Assembly: GCF_031877795.1 (NCBI RefSeq)
Contig: NC_133971.1
Location: 48,661,642 to 48,725,641 of the forward strand
Source: Strix aluco
Lineage: Eukaryota; Chordata; Aves; Strigiformes; Strigidae
DNA: 64,000 bases
Direction: 5' to 3'
This document shows, in pieces, positions 34,600 through 48,912 of this stretch. Made by a program: the position numbers and the translations under genes. The notes under the pieces are model-generated. The model was not told the origin of the DNA. It ran no database searches and saw nothing but the letters and a program-made list of their open reading frames with translations. The number at the start of each line of letters is the position of its first letter. The stretch's first letter is position 1.

Positions 34600-37500
34600 T
34601 TTTTAAGCCTAAATTGTGCATTTCAACACTAGTTACTATCTGGAATTAGTTCTGTACCCTCTGTAATTACACTGACTAATACAGGATGACTAAATACATG
34701 CTGAAAGGATGAGAAGCAGCAGTTTTCTTTCAGGTAGTTTAAGCTAAATATTTTTTCTTTCACTCATGCTCAGTGTATGGTCCCATCTACCCTGGAAGGA
34801 GCAATTCACCCTTCCTTCTTTGAAAAACTGTCTGATTTCTTTGTGCTACAGACCCACTGCATCCTAGAAAAGATAATTATTTTGAACTATTACATGACAT
34901 TTACAGCACAGCAAGAGAACAGCGGTCTTTTGCAGCCACCCACCAACTCCTCATGCATCATAACACTTTCACAGCAAATTCTGGGGGAATTACATGGAAG
35001 GCTATTTTCCGATTGGCACTGACTCCAGTAAAATCACCATCAAAAGGAACCATCTTTTCCTATTTACTCATTTAATATATTTTTAGCACAGCAAATAGGA
35101 CAAAACCTCAGTGGAAATGTGGCTGCTCAAACAAAAGGAGAGGTGTGATCTCTCAGGAGATGTCCTGATGGTGCTGCCAGCTCCAACATGCAACCAAATT
35201 CCCACCTACCTCCCCCTCACAGGGTTAAATGCATGTGCCTGAAGGGTTGTCAGGGTCTTCCTGAAAGTTACACTACTAACAGCTAGCAAGACTTACTGGA
35301 CTCATGTAGAAATAAGTGTATTTCAAGACAGAAAAGAGACAAAGCTGTCAGCTGCACAAAATTGGAGCACAGAAGGGAGAAAAAAAAAAAAGACATTTCA
35401 GATCGTAACATTCAGCTGTATTCATTAAAGCTTATGGAAAGCCTGTTAGTGCATAGGGTGGTTTTGTAAGTAAAAGGCACAGAGTCAGGAAGGGCAGTAT
35501 GAATTCTTTGGCCATGGCAAAGTTGCTTTGGGGACCAGGATAAATAATACTTCAGAATGGGAGCAACTTTTGTGTGATTTGGAGTGATTTTATTCACGAT
35601 AAGGACTGTCCTTTGCCATGTACTTCTCCCATGCCTCAGAAAGACAGACCTCATTTTAGTTAAAGGCTCTTGATGACTCTTGAATATTTTGCAATACACA
35701 CAACTACATGGGACCCTTCAGGACATTTCTCAAGAAGCTAGCTGTCTTCTACAGGCCTCATCATCTCCTGTGGTGTGGCAAAACACAGCAGCTGCCGCAT
35801 CCTTCAAAGCACAGAGAATGAAAGCGAACATTACCCTAAGCAATATCATAGAAGAAAAAGTAATTACAACACCGAACTGAAAGAAGCCACATTTTCAAGT
35901 TAAAAAAAAATAAATTAAAAATTACTGGTTTAGGCTAATTACTGTTTAGTAGATTGAAACCACTCAAAAAACCCCACACAGAATAGAGAAGGAACAGGAA
36001 GTAACATAGTGTTAGTGAAGATGAACTGCAATAGCCTTTGGGGTCCTTTAGTCAAAGGGAGTGTTGGCAGAGAGAAAAAATGGCCAGAATATAAACCAGT
36101 ATCAAGAATCCAGTGTGAACAGATTTACACAACAGATGGATGCCTTTTGTTATTTTAGATGACAGACAGACATGGAGAGATAATAAGCCTTGTGGTTAAA
36201 CGTCACCAAGTTCTGCAAATTAAGATTTCTCAAATCTCAGAAACTTCAGACCTCTTTGGACAGATAACTAAAAGCTGATGATTTTGTTTGTTTCTTCCCT
36301 ATAGAGGCACGATTGCAGCTCCTCACTCAGCCCTGTTCCTCCTGCATACAGGGTCTCAATTCAGAATGAATTCTCAATTCAGAAATGTTTTTTTATGCTT
36401 TATTTTGGTTGTTATACTTCTTAAAGACACATGCATTGGCTGAAAAGACCCCAACCAGACCGAGGAGTGTTTTGGGAGGTAATTTTCTGATCTCAGGTTA
36501 AGCAGGGACTTGTAATGGCATTCTATCATGAGGACATTACCGCCTTCTTCAGAGTCTACATCCAAAGAACTCCAATAATTTTACTTAGAAGGCCAGCAAA
36601 AGTAATAGAATAAGGGAGATAAAAATTAAACAGAGTCCATGGACAACACCAGAGCCCAGGTAAGGAATAACATTACCTCACCTGCAGGGAAGAGCCAGTT
36701 ATTGAAGCATCCAGACTGATTTTTGGATCCCATGATGAGTAAACAGCCTGGAAGCTTAAAAAAACCCTCCTTAATGGTAAACTGTGTATGCGATACAGAG
36801 TAGGAAGGCAAAACAAAGAATTACAAAAACTCTAAAAATAAAATCAGTAGATACAGCTAAGTTTCATACAGAAGATTCTCTTAGGGGAAAGTAACTTTCT
36901 AAAATGAAGGGCTTAAAACCTACCACACAATGGGACAGACACTGTCTTGGAGGGAAGGCCAGAATTCCCAGAGAAAAATGAAATCTTTTATGTGGCACAC
37001 ACAACAAAATGGGTTTACATACTAAGTTTCAGTGGCTGAAAGTCTAAAAGCCGCAAAGCTGAGTAAGACAAAGGGGTGCAGTCCTTTACACCCTTCTCTG
37101 TTAAAACAAAAAACTTCTGGTTTCACTTTACAAAAAACTTAGTTGGTTTTGTTTCATTTTTTAGCTCATCATTTGTAAATTGTCCTCATTTCTTCTAACA
37201 CTAAGGCAGGGTCACCACAGAAAGGCTGTAGCCAGGCCTTGGTCTACTACAACAATATGCAGGGCATTGTGAAAGGATGGGTAGCTGTGTCAGTATATCT
37301 CCAGCCCTGCTTAAAAGCCTACTCATGCTTTGTGTCTCAGTGCACGCTGAGACAGCTCTGTTTACAGGAGCATTTTCTTATTAGATACACAGGTGGCAAA
37401 TCCGATTACATCTTTTATAAATATTTAAATAACAAAAATCATAATAGCCAAAAAATTATGCTAAAATTACTGCCAAGAAGATTCTGAAGCACAGTGCTAA

Positions 37501-40500
37501 AATATCAAAAAAGACTGTAACGTTATGGTTCACAAAAAAGAGGAAGCAGCAGTACTACATGAAAAGTATCAGAAAGAAGCTTTCAAGAGGAGGCAGCTGC
37601 CATGGGAGCAAGAATAAATCTCCTACTGCAAAAAAACCTCTGCAGAACCCTAGAACAGTTCTAGAGAAGGAAGTGGTAATGCAACACTTCAGACATTACA
37701 TATTCATGAAGTTTTTTAAAAAAATCTCCCCACGTTTGGTTAATGTAATTTGTCTGGTGATAACTTCTGCTTTTCCAGAATGCCATGTTCAGTGGATTGC
37801 AGACCTTAAAATGATAAAAATAAGGTCCATGCCGAACTTCAACTCCTTGCTACAGATGATGGCCACCAATCATTTCCTCTTTCTAAGCCAACTGCATGTC
37901 TTTTGCCACTGCAACGGTAACTGCACTGAGTTATTTGAAGCTACATGACAGAACTCTGATGGCAGCTGAGGAAATCTGGGTTTCCCACCCTACTCGCAAC
38001 TGTGATACAAAAAAAAAGACGTGTACAAATACCCTGAAAGATTGTAATACACATAACTGCAGGTACAGTTTCTTTATGCTATGCTAATAGCCATGATGTA
38101 GAGATTTTCTTTCCCATGAATTAGCAAGGATGCAAAATGTTGTGTGGATCAATGATGAGAAAGTGAAAGTGTTGCACTACACTGTCCCATGTAAGATTGT
38201 ATAGTTAAAGGAAGTACTGGTTTTCACAGTACTACTACAAAGAAAGCTTTTCAACCAGCTGTTTTCATGGAGTAAACTCAGAGATACCATAGTTAAATAT
38301 ATAACCTAGGGATTATGTAAACTTTGCCATTTAGCAATCATGCACTGATAGAAGGAAAGCTTATGCCATCTCTCTTCTATAGCCCTAACAAGTCGTACCT
38401 ATTTCTCATACAAGGTGTTTGGGTTGACAAATTTTCAACTTCTGACACTCTTCAATGGGTGTGGATTATAGGCACAACAAGGAAATTTTCTCACAGGACA
38501 AGGAGAACATTGGATACTGTCCTGTAGCACTCACATGTATTATTTCTTCTTATGTATCATTTGCAAAATGTAATGAGAAATGATGTGATACACCCATTAC
38601 TGTAAATGCATTTCAACAATTCTCAAATATTTGAGGTTTTTCTCTAACTATTGTTCTGAAAGGGAACGAGATGTAAGATCTCCCAAGGCAGAAATAAGTG
38701 CAGCAGGTCTGGTCTACACACGTTTTTGGAATCTCCAAACATGCTGCCCTATCAGAAGGGCAACAAGACATTTGTACAGTATTTCAGAAAAAAAGGTACA
38801 AGAAAATAGCTCATGGAAAAAAGAGGACAAATTGTTAAAATCAAAAGTCTGGAAACCACAATGACATATGAGGAAATTAACTGTAGCTACCTCTTCTGCA
38901 AGTGGTGCTTGTTAACCTGTAGGTTTTACCAGAAAGATCTTTTTATAGAAGCTACTGATTGAGTAAGCAGTCAAAGACAACACAGAATTGTGCCCTTGAC
39001 TTGCTCCACTGGTCCTTTTCTGCATCTCTTCCAGTACCACTACAATCTTTTTTCAGGTAGATCATAACTGCACTGAGTTTCAAGATGCACAGGTTTATAA
39101 AATAGGAGACATTTTTGTTTTCTAGCCCTTCCTTATTAGTTTAGGCTGGTGGATGAGCTCTTTGGTATCCCTATGGAGCACTGAGATCTTGCAGCACAAA
39201 GCAAGGATCTGCTGCGTCCTCCAGCACTGTCCATCTCCTAGGATGCAGAAATTCACCTGCCAGGCATCCTCCCAGGTGCCAAACAGTGCAGCCCTGACCT
39301 GCTGCCTGTGCCTTCTGCTGCTGCCACACACAGACATCATGTGTGCACAAAGGTACACATGGACATTATGTGTGTGCATGATGGTAAACAGGGAGAAGAA
39401 AGGTGTGGAGGGAGGGGCACAGTCACAGAAAAAAAGTAAAATTTCAATTTTCTTGCATTGTATCTAAATTGTTCTGCTTTCATTTATGCACTTAAAGTTA
39501 CACACAGACATTCAAATTAGCAAAACAAGATGCTATTTTAAAGTTATTTCCTAACCCAGAGGTAGAGCAACACCCTCTGTAGTTGTGTTACTTCTACTAT
39601 TGCAAAAGAGTGCAATATGCACTGTCTGTGTAGTGTGAGTGCAGCAAAAACAAATTCCAACTCTTAAGCAATTTTGTTACTTTGGAGTTTAATATTTTAT
39701 GGTAAAAAGAGGATTTCTGATTAGCTGTGTGATTTTAACAGCACTGTTTATACAGTTCTGTAACTGTACCTAGTACAATAGCCCATCTGTTGTTGCTGTA
39801 GCCAGACTTTACTCCTCATTTCTATTTGGTTTATTATCTTCTACCATAAAACACACATAGATCAAGATGATCTAGACAGTGCTTAGTTTTTGATTGATGT
39901 CGAAAATACTGTTTTCAGCACACAGCATCCCGTGTTTTTATATAACAGCACAACTCTAACATCTCAGTTATCTACAGTGCAGAATTTTTAAGAGATCTGT
40001 CTTCATGCGCATAAACCATGTGCCAGGTACTGCTTTTATTTTAGGAAAATTCAGTCCACTGAAAGCTAGAGAGACAAAAGAAACCAAAATATTATCAGGT
40101 TGATAAGCCAAATCTGAAAAATATGGGTACTCCTTGTTTTGGCCTGATCATCACTGCTTGCTCTTCCTTATCATTAACTTGTTTTTTCCCCTTTGCACAG
40201 CAGACTTCAGACTAATTCAGATGATAGTGCTTGTGGCACTTGTTGAAGCACTCACACTTCCACCTATTGGTCACACCCACGAATGATACTCTGGTGTATG
40301 TTTCTACCATGTGGTTAACAAATTATAAAAAGCCCAGCCCCAAAGGATCAGCTTCTGCACCATGCCTGGCATCCAGCACTTCATCCTATTCTCCCCCATC
40401 CCCTGTGGTGTCCTCCTCATCTATTTCTATACCCTCCTGTTCAGCATCCATTCTCCGCCCTCCTAGCAGTTTACTGAGGCCTATCCATTCTTTCATTTCC

Positions 40501-43500
40501 AAATGTCAAGAGCAATATACAGCGAATTCAGTGTTATACAAACCTACACCACTGCTGGTGCGGCCTTCAGTCAAAGTAAACAAAACCTAGGGCTTCACCA
40601 TAGATTAAGTGGTACAAAAGTATGTCTAAAGACCTCCTTTCTGAAAAGGAAATGGCACAATAAGCAGCAGTATGGGGTGACAAATGGATTCACAATGAGC
40701 CCACCAAGTTAGGGACAGGAAGAAGCAGCGTGTAGGGGACAGATCTTGGTTTCCACATGGATGCAGTAAAATTTGCCTTACAGAGGGTCCTCACCTCAGC
40801 TCCTCCCCCCCCAGACAGAAAACAGAGAGAGGGTAGGAAGATACACGCATAAAAGGCTTCATAAAGTTGAACCTGCTTAATATTGAACATAACTTTGCTA
40901 TGAAATTTGGAAGTCCCACTAGTCTCATCTGTATAGTTTACAATACTCATCTGCGCAATATCTACAATCATGTCTATGTATTTTCAGCACTGACAGCCCA
41001 AGAAGACAACATAATAGTAACCGCCTTGCAAACTGTCAAGACTACTGTGCAGCGTGCATCTTCCAAACCAGCATCCCTGTTACAAACATGCTGAGATTGT
41101 TGGTTTCTAAATAGCAACAACAGTTGTTTTTAAGCTGCCAGTGCCTCTACTCAAAAGCTCTGTGGTTAAGGGGTGAGGAAACATCTTCACTTAGCCTCAA
41201 AACGCAGCTTACTTCACAAGCTTTATCTGCATCTGCCACTAATTGTTGGACGTTTCAGCCACAGCACAGTCTCAGCACAGGACTGGGACACTGTCTTAGA
41301 CTGATCCCCACCTTTTGGCCTCAAGATGAGCATCATTTTGTCACAACAGCCAGAGTATGAGACTGCTCTCAGTTCAGAAGGGGTTTCACTGGCTTACCTT
41401 TTTTCTTTCAAAACAACTCTGCAAATTCACGCACAGAGCAACACCATGACTTCTGAGATGCGAACTCTGATGTAATTCTGTTGCCTTGACTATAGCTATC
41501 ATGTTGTACAAAGCCGCTAATAATAACATTAGATACCATGCACCAAGAGGTGCTTATTTATCTAGCAGTTACCAGTTACTGAAGACAAGGTTTCAGTGCA
41601 AGAGCAAGTATAAAACAATTTCTCAAGAGCAAACATGCCAAGTAACATTCAATGACTTGGTTGATATCCACAAATAGGTGATAATCAGTGATGGTTGTTG
41701 AATGTTCAGTTCATAGAGGACATAACAGCAATTAAAGTTAAGGTTATATAGTTAAGTTTAGCTGTCTTTTGAGGGCCTTGCATCAAGGACTGCAACAGGT
41801 ACTGATAAAAGCTTATATCACTGTTTCTCCAGACACCAAAAAATTTCACTCATTATTTGAATTTTTCCTTTAAAAGCAGCACACACAGATTGCTATTGCC
41901 GACACAGCTATGCCAAACAAAAGGCAGCATTGAAGAGAATATGACAGCGATGAAGAGACCTGCATGAATGGAGGTAGGAAGGTGCAATCCTCCAGTTTCC
42001 AGAGTACAGCAGATCTGAGCTAATTTTGTCACACAGAAAGATAAGCTTCCTAGCAGTAGTTTATGATAAAATCCTTACAAAATGGTTGTGTTATTATATG
42101 CAGCCTTTGCAAAAACGAAAGAAAGGTCTAAGAAGAAATCTATGTGGCAGATCACTAAAAACACAGGCATGAAAGAACCCTGCATCAGAAACAGAAATCA
42201 CACAAAAGTGTCACAGATTCCTCAGACGACTGGGGAGTCAATGTGCTACACAGAGACTGGCAGTGTCACCACAGGCCATGACAAGAGATACTTACACCAG
42301 ATTCTCTCTCAGCAAGACATAAGAAAAGAGGTATTGCCAGATACTTATGCATCAAAACACAGTGCTGTAACAATTTTAATTGAATATGGATATTTTAATT
42401 AAAAACAGAAAGTCTAACATCATATAGCCAAAACTCAAAAGGAGCTGTAAAACAAAGTGCCGGAACTAGTGTTAAATACAGTATGTTTTAAACAGTGCTG
42501 CTGGAGTGTATGGCTAATAAGGTACATTTTTCTTTTTTTTAGAAGGTATGGCAGTGATGCTGACAAAACAGAAAATTGAGTATTACCTTAAAAAAGGAAG
42601 GGTTTTGTTCATATAAAAGCAGCATACATATGGGAAAACACATGTGTCTCGGTTTGTGAGGGCTGTGTTCCAGTCCCAAGTGAATGTTCCAAGTGTTTTG
42701 CTAATGCGTAACAATCAAACTATGTCCTTTTTCTTCTAGATGCCAAAGCCATTAATCATGCAGTCAAAACACCACTTGCATATCAAATGCAATAAAATAT
42801 CAAATCAAACAAAACTAAAAAAATACCAATCTATGAGAATAATCTCCTTTTAGTTCAAATTTAATTAAAAAGAGATTAAAAGAGGGATTTAAATGGATAT
42901 TAAACCTAAGCAGAGTTTGCTTTTTTAAAATTCAGTTTAGCTATAGTTACATTCACAAGCAGATGTACCTAATTATATGGTGTTCATTCAGAGAACCATA
43001 TCGATTTCTGCATGTTCAAAATTGGTTTTAAATCAGTTTATTGTTTGCCTAAGGCTTAGACTGAAGCCACACTAAGAATCTCGAGAAGTACTTGCAAGAA
43101 CTGGATTTCTTTTGGGAAAACATTAACTACGACTATGCTGAACAAGTACTGAAAATTCAGTTCCCAATACACAAACAAATTCAAACAATTCATCATTTAT
43201 GGCAGCCTTAGAGGGAAGATTTTCAGCACTAGCTTCCTCTGACCTACATTTTCATAACTGAAGCACACTTGGGAGATCAGTACTTTAGGCTGGTCCAAGT
43301 GAGACTGTCTAACAGAGCAGCAGCATCTTCCTCTTCTTTTCTACATACCATGCCAGTATAGGCATGTGGTGTCCACTTAAAGACGATCCCAGTTACAGCT
43401 AACCTTTCATACTTATTTTTTGGCTAGGAGAATTTTAACCTAAAATAGCTGATACTTTTTTTTTTTTTTTTTAAAAAATCAACCAACTAATAAATGAATT

Positions 43501-44379
43501 GCAGCAAAAAGTAAATATTTCTCTCACAAAAGAAGGGCTTGGATGATTTCTAATCTAGTTATGAAAACTGAAATTCTATACCTTGCTCATTTTCCCTATA
43601 TTAAGCAGGCTTATGCTAGTAAGCAATATAGGAAAATTCCAGGTGTAAACTCTGTTTAGCATGTTAGCATTACATTAAAAACTCAGGTGTTGGATTTCTA
43701 CTGATTCCTGTGAGTTCAAATTTAAAAACCCACACAACTCGGAATTTTTTCTGGAGTCCAAAAGAGTTTATTTAGTAGAAGCAGGTCTAACCTTTCAAGT
43801 ATTTTATCTACTTTACAGGAAATTCATACTTCAGCTCTTAGAATGCTTTAGCAACAATAACAGTTTGCACTCTGGGGCTAGACCAAACTGAATACAACTT
43901 AGAGGGTTATTGCAAGATTTTCATGAACTATTTCAAGTATTCAGTTTTAAAAAAAACAACAGAGATGTGGATAACAAGATCGGAACACGACTTCCTAGTA
44001 TTTTTGCTCAACATCTAATTTGCTGAAAGCTGAATTACAGCACATACTTAAGATGATTTACTGTTCAGGTGGTTGGTCTGTCGGGCTATGCTACTGCAAT
44101 TCGTTCTAAAGGCTGAGGACTTCACAGTGTATTTCCAAAATCTGAGGCTCAGCATGGACAACAGTTAGTATCTTTGTCCACTTCAGAAAATAAATGGAGT
44201 AAGAATAAAGACTACCACCGACTCTGCCACTGTTGGTGCACAAGAGGCGGAACACTTTTATCAGAAATCCCATGTAACAAACTTCTTAGTGTTGCAGCAG
44301 AGGTAAAACCTCAGAAGAGGCCCACCCATTCCCCCCTGCGCATCCCACATCCATCTCACTCGTGACATCTGTCAGCGAC
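34600..44379. other. Upstream flank without recognised genes
   Basis: No exon could be supported. Isolated donor-like sites occur on the minus strand (for example CTGCAG|GTGAGG near 36675). The longest open frame (37559-37948, plus, 129 codons) has no recognisable domain. Further upstream first exons of TNFAIP8 could lie here unseen. Confidence 0.45.
43456..43472 (+). repeat. T17 homopolymer
   Basis: A run of 17 T followed by A6, in AT-rich unannotated DNA. Confidence 0.95.
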
Positions 44380-44421
44380 TGATGTAGGTCTCCGAGAATT
44401 TGTTGCTGGTTTTGCAGAAAG

Positions 44422-44435
44422 CCACGAGGTGGCAA
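44422..44435 (+). promoter_or_regulatory. CTCF-like motif
   Basis: CCACGAGGTGGCAA closely matches the core CTCF consensus CCACNAGGKGGCRS, with only the last position differing. It is followed by CAGCGCC, a common downstream flank. It lies in a CpG-enriched patch (about 44380-44640) in otherwise CpG-poor DNA. Confidence 0.5.
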
Positions 44436-44448
44436 CAGCGCCCTGAGG

Positions 44449-44472
44449 AAAAAAAAAAAAAAAAAAAAAAAA
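44449..44472 (+). repeat. A24 homopolymer
   Basis: A run of 24 A lies directly beside a CTCF-like motif and CpG cluster. On the minus strand it reads T24 CCTCAG, which resembles a splice acceptor. Confidence 0.95.
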
Positions 44473-47400
44473 GGCAGGTCTTCAGGACTGTGTTTTGCTG
44501 CAGTCTAGGGAACAGAGCAGAACCAGCAGCAAAAGGCAAGTAAAAGAAGTCCAGCGGCTTCACGTATAGCCCCGCGTTAATATTTCATATTGCGACTCAC
44601 ACAAAAAGGTTGAAATTGCGTTTCGTCTTTACGTGCTGGAATGGAAAATCTGGAGAACTAAACGTTTCTGACACAATGGCCATTGCCTGACATCGGTCAA
44701 CACACCAGGCAGCAGCAGCAATTTTTTATGATTTTTTCCAACCTAGATCCCAGATACGTTTGAAAAGACTTAGATCTATCTAGAGGATGCTCATATTAAG
44801 TCAGAAACATAACAGATACAGTGGTAACCACTTGGCTCCACAAACTTAAAACCATACTAAAATTTCAAGTATCACTTCAAGGTACAAATACAACTGTGCT
44901 ACTCATGATGCTCAACCCTTGCCCCCAATTTCTGCCTGCAACGACTCAGTTCAGCCCTGCTCTGCCTGTATGTTTTTCTCTTCCCTATCTTGCCATTGCC
45001 TTTCCAGAAATGGGATAATACAACCTTGCTTTTTCCCCCAGAGGGGAGGTTTTGAGGTACCTACAACTCACATTCCCAGCTCCTAAGTCAGTGGCAGTCT
45101 GTCCTCTCACCAGACATGCAGGATTGTTTCACATGTGGAGACAAGTGGATGAAATAGGGGTCTGGACTGGAGTAGGTCTCCCCTATTTCAGGAATTCAGA
45201 TAGGAGTAGTCACCTCTGTGAGGAAGAGGTCACACCAAAACAGGTCCTAGGTCCCCAGCAAGGTACAGACAGGGTGAAAGAGCATTGGGGAGGTCAGTAT
45301 GGGAAGGGAGAGATAAGCCCAGACCTCATCTAATCATCTGGAATCCTGATGGCCTCTTGTCTGATGTGTATCAGCAATATAAGGTCCAAATCCAAGAAGT
45401 CACAAATATCACTACTATGCAGAATTAAAATGCCAAGGAATGCCATGGATAAAGATTGCACATACAACCTTCACCAAGCCTGCAAAACATCTCCAAGTGT
45501 TTTTCTTTGTGCCACTTCCAGGAAAAGACAAAGTCTCAGTAATTCTGTGAGAATTCAAAAATTCAAAACAATTTTTTCTTTTGAAAATTAAGAGGAACTC
45601 ATATGGTGAAGAAAGGATGGTTTACCTAAAATTAGATAATAGTAGCTGTTTCTGTGTACACTGTAAAACTGTGATTACCTGAGGACCACCCCCCCATAAT
45701 CTTTTTTCCCAAGTATTAGTCACTTTTATTTTTTCTGCATATCAATTAAAACCTTAGCAGACATTTTTTTAAAATGCAGTTAATTTATAGTAACAGAGAT
45801 GCATTAAGACAAATTAGGGTATTATAGTTTAATCAGTATTGGGTAGAGACACCTGCCTATCATGTTTTCAGAAGTCTAAGAAAATAAAACAAATACTAAA
45901 TCTATGTTTTCTATTTACTGGCTTCCTTAAATGTATGTACAAATGCATTCACATTCCCCATGAAAAAAGATGAAGCAGGAATTGCGACCACTTAAAACAT
46001 CCCCATTACTCTAAACAATGCTACCTAAGATTTTCCTCAACAATCTTGATCCATATTTAAGCCCATATAGTTATCAAGTGAAATTGAAAAAATAAATCTT
46101 TGTTCTTTATCAAATACCAGACATGACATGCTTGTCTTAACTGTAAAACCAAAGAACACATTAACTAACAGCAGTAAAACATCATCTATTCAGCAGAAAG
46201 CTTATACACTCACTTGGCTGTACAGCCATTCCATTCAAATTGGATTTTTATATCTAAACAAGCTTACTTGATTTCAGCGCAGCTGACTGCAGGTAGAAAA
46301 CAGTAGTAAGTCTAGTTGATGAACAGAAAAGCAGAGGTGAAATGTAGCATTATGAGGCCAGGCTACACATATATTTGACTCAAAGCTAATGCAGTGCCTT
46401 CCCAAAACAGATCATTCCAACACCTACATAACACAACTTATTTTTAACATTAGGAAAAAAACAGCAGAAGCTTACCTGACAGTAAACAGTGAACATGTTT
46501 GGGCAACATAATACTAAAGCCATCATGTTTCCCCATTTCCTGAGAGTTTGGTTTCACAATCATCTGTGGTTTTTACTCCATGGTTTATACTGTAAATGCA
46601 GACTGACCTTCAAGCTTGTGACCAATTCAGGACAGCTCTTCAACAGTCACTGCACAAATAATCTGATTTCTTTTCAAAATTCCTATCAGATTTAAATGCA
46701 GCAGACTCCACATGTAGCTACATGGAAATCTAGAAGTAAGTATATCAGTTTATCAAACAAAGTGAATCAGGGGTAAAGAAGAGAAAACTTCACTGCAAAA
46801 ATCACAGGCGTGATAAACACAAGGATAGCCATCTCATCAGTAGTTACTGGGTTTTGACCCTACTGACTTCAAGGAAGAAATGGAAATTCGTATTTGTCAT
46901 AGTGGGTTTCTGGCATTTAATCCAATACTAATCAGAAATAGGTGAAATACAGAGACTTAATAGCAAATGAACAGGGAAATAATAAAAATAAAAAAGAACC
47001 TACTGCACTATAATATGCAAGCATCTAACACCAATAAAGAAATCTGTCTTTGTATATTTGGAAAAAAACATTATCAATTTTTTTTTAAAAAACCTGCTAA
47101 TTAAAACTGGTATTTTGTGATGACTGTTGACAAACACTGATAGTTTGGCTTGGAGTTGTGAACTGGATGCATTTTCATATTTCTTTAGTTTTTAAGTAGC
47201 ATGCAAATACACCCAGTATGAAATACTGCATTTTTTAAGTGATGAGGTATAGCAAACGTCACTATCCCCCGCATTACTCTGTTTCTGTGGAGCTTTCACT
47301 GATGATGCATACATGCATGCACACACAGAGCACCTGCAGGGTACCTATTGTCCATCTATTTTTCCAGATCCTTTGAAATACGGTATCTATGAATATTTAC

Positions 47401-48866
47401 GTTTCAAAAAGTGTTACACATAGATGCATCTTGCTTCCTTTAAACACAGATTAAAAGTTATTTGTAGAACTACAGAGGTACACAGGCAAATGTGCACAAA
47501 AAAACTCAGAAACCACTAATAGTTAATCATGTTTGTGCAACAAAGATCTGAAAGTAATGTATTTGACGACTACAGAGATTTATCCTCATCTTATCTGATC
47601 TCCAACTCAGAGTTACTTAAGGCTTTTCACCAAATGGTTTCTAAGTGAAATCAGAACTGATCAGGTTTGAGATGCTCAGCCATGACGGAAACTTGAAATA
47701 AGAATTTTTATCATCTTGAAGCTGTTCCTAACCTAAAGAAAAAAACCAAACCCCACAACTAATATTTAGTCTGAATTCAGGTATTAGCAACCTCCATGCA
47801 TCAAAAGGCCTTGTTTTGGAGGCGAAACCTTCAGGATATGAATTTTGAGGTGAAACACACGCTGCCTTTCTGTTTGAAGCAGGGTGTCTCTCTCCAGAGA
47901 GGAATTAGTATCCATGAATATCAACGTCTCCTCATGATGCTCAGGCAAGCCCTCATCTAACCTACTGGTGGTTTTGAATCCCACGTAAGTTGAGCAGCTC
48001 TCTTCAGGGGTCCTGATGTCCAACACAGGGCTGTATACTAAAATCCCTCGGTGAATAAGACAGCTGCTTTTTCCTCCCCAAATCTCTTATGGCAAAAGCC
48101 TCAGGTATAAAGGAACAGATTTCTGATTTTACAGGGTAAAAGCACTGTAACTACAAATACCTACTCTAAAAGTGGCTGTACAGGAAAGTTAATTATTCAT
48201 AGATGTTTTATACTAAAACTCGTAACTAGACATAAATGTTATTTTGACTAAGTAAGACAAATGAGACCGTTATCTTCTGTATCTGAGCAGAACTGCCAAC
48301 CCTCAACAAACAGATACTTTCAGTTTCTGCACTGAACCAGAGACTAGCTATTGATCAAAGTGTCTGATATGCCTCCATCAAAAACAAGGTTAGTAACATT
48401 ATAAAGGACAAAGTCCAGGTAGTGACAAAAACCACCAATAGTTAGCATCTGTGAAGGCACTTGCAAGTCTTTTGTTTAACTGTATTTATGATGCCTGATA
48501 TTCCCTCAATATGAAATAAGTATTTATATTTTTACATGCATTTTAGTAATTACAAAATTTTGGGGACCAGATTCATTATAAAAATTAAGGAATTTATTTT
48601 TAGGCCGAATGCTTGTTTTGAATGTTAACACTCAGTGAACATATTCAGCATCCTACCCCAAGCCTGTGCTATCATCTGGTCTGTATAAACCTTGATTTAT
48701 TATAAAATGAGAGCGCAATATTAAACAACTGCCTACCTGGCATATTGTTCAGAAATATTCCTAAGACATGCACACTTCACCCACAAACCATAGTGCTTCC
48801 CAAATCCAACTCTGCTGTATTCCTAAATGTGTATGTTACCAGTAATCAAATACCTTTAAGGTATTT

Positions 48867-48912
48867 TATGAATATATATATGAATATATATATATATGAA
48901 TATATATGAATA
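48867..48912 (+). repeat. (TA)n with TGAA interruptions
   Basis: TA runs are separated by TGAA, forming an irregular higher-order repeat of the type GAATATATAT over about 46 bp. Confidence 0.9.

Larger units (their letters stand above)
44380..44640. promoter_or_regulatory. CpG-enriched patch, possible regulatory element
   Basis: About a dozen CpG sites fall within some 260 bp (for example CCCCGCG, TTGCGACTC, TTGCGTTTCGTC, TTACGTGC), well above the surrounding density. It lies about 10.3 kb upstream of the TNFAIP8 start codon. It could be an upstream alternative promoter or enhancer; no first exon can be assigned with confidence. Confidence 0.35.

Noticed and set aside
36660..36680. CTGCAG|GTGAGG donor-like site on the minus strand upstream of TNFAIP8
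   Set aside because: Good consensus but no supporting exon or promoter; such sites are frequent by chance.
37207..37260. Possible CR1 remnant (GGGTCACCACAGAAAGGC)
   Set aside because: Similarity is too short and weak to support a call.
37559..37948. 129-codon plus-strand open frame
   Set aside because: No recognisable domain, biased by AT-rich composition, no promoter or splice context.
47784..48026. 80-codon minus-strand frame with protein-like composition
   Set aside because: No homology recognised and no acceptor or donor pattern that would make it an exon.
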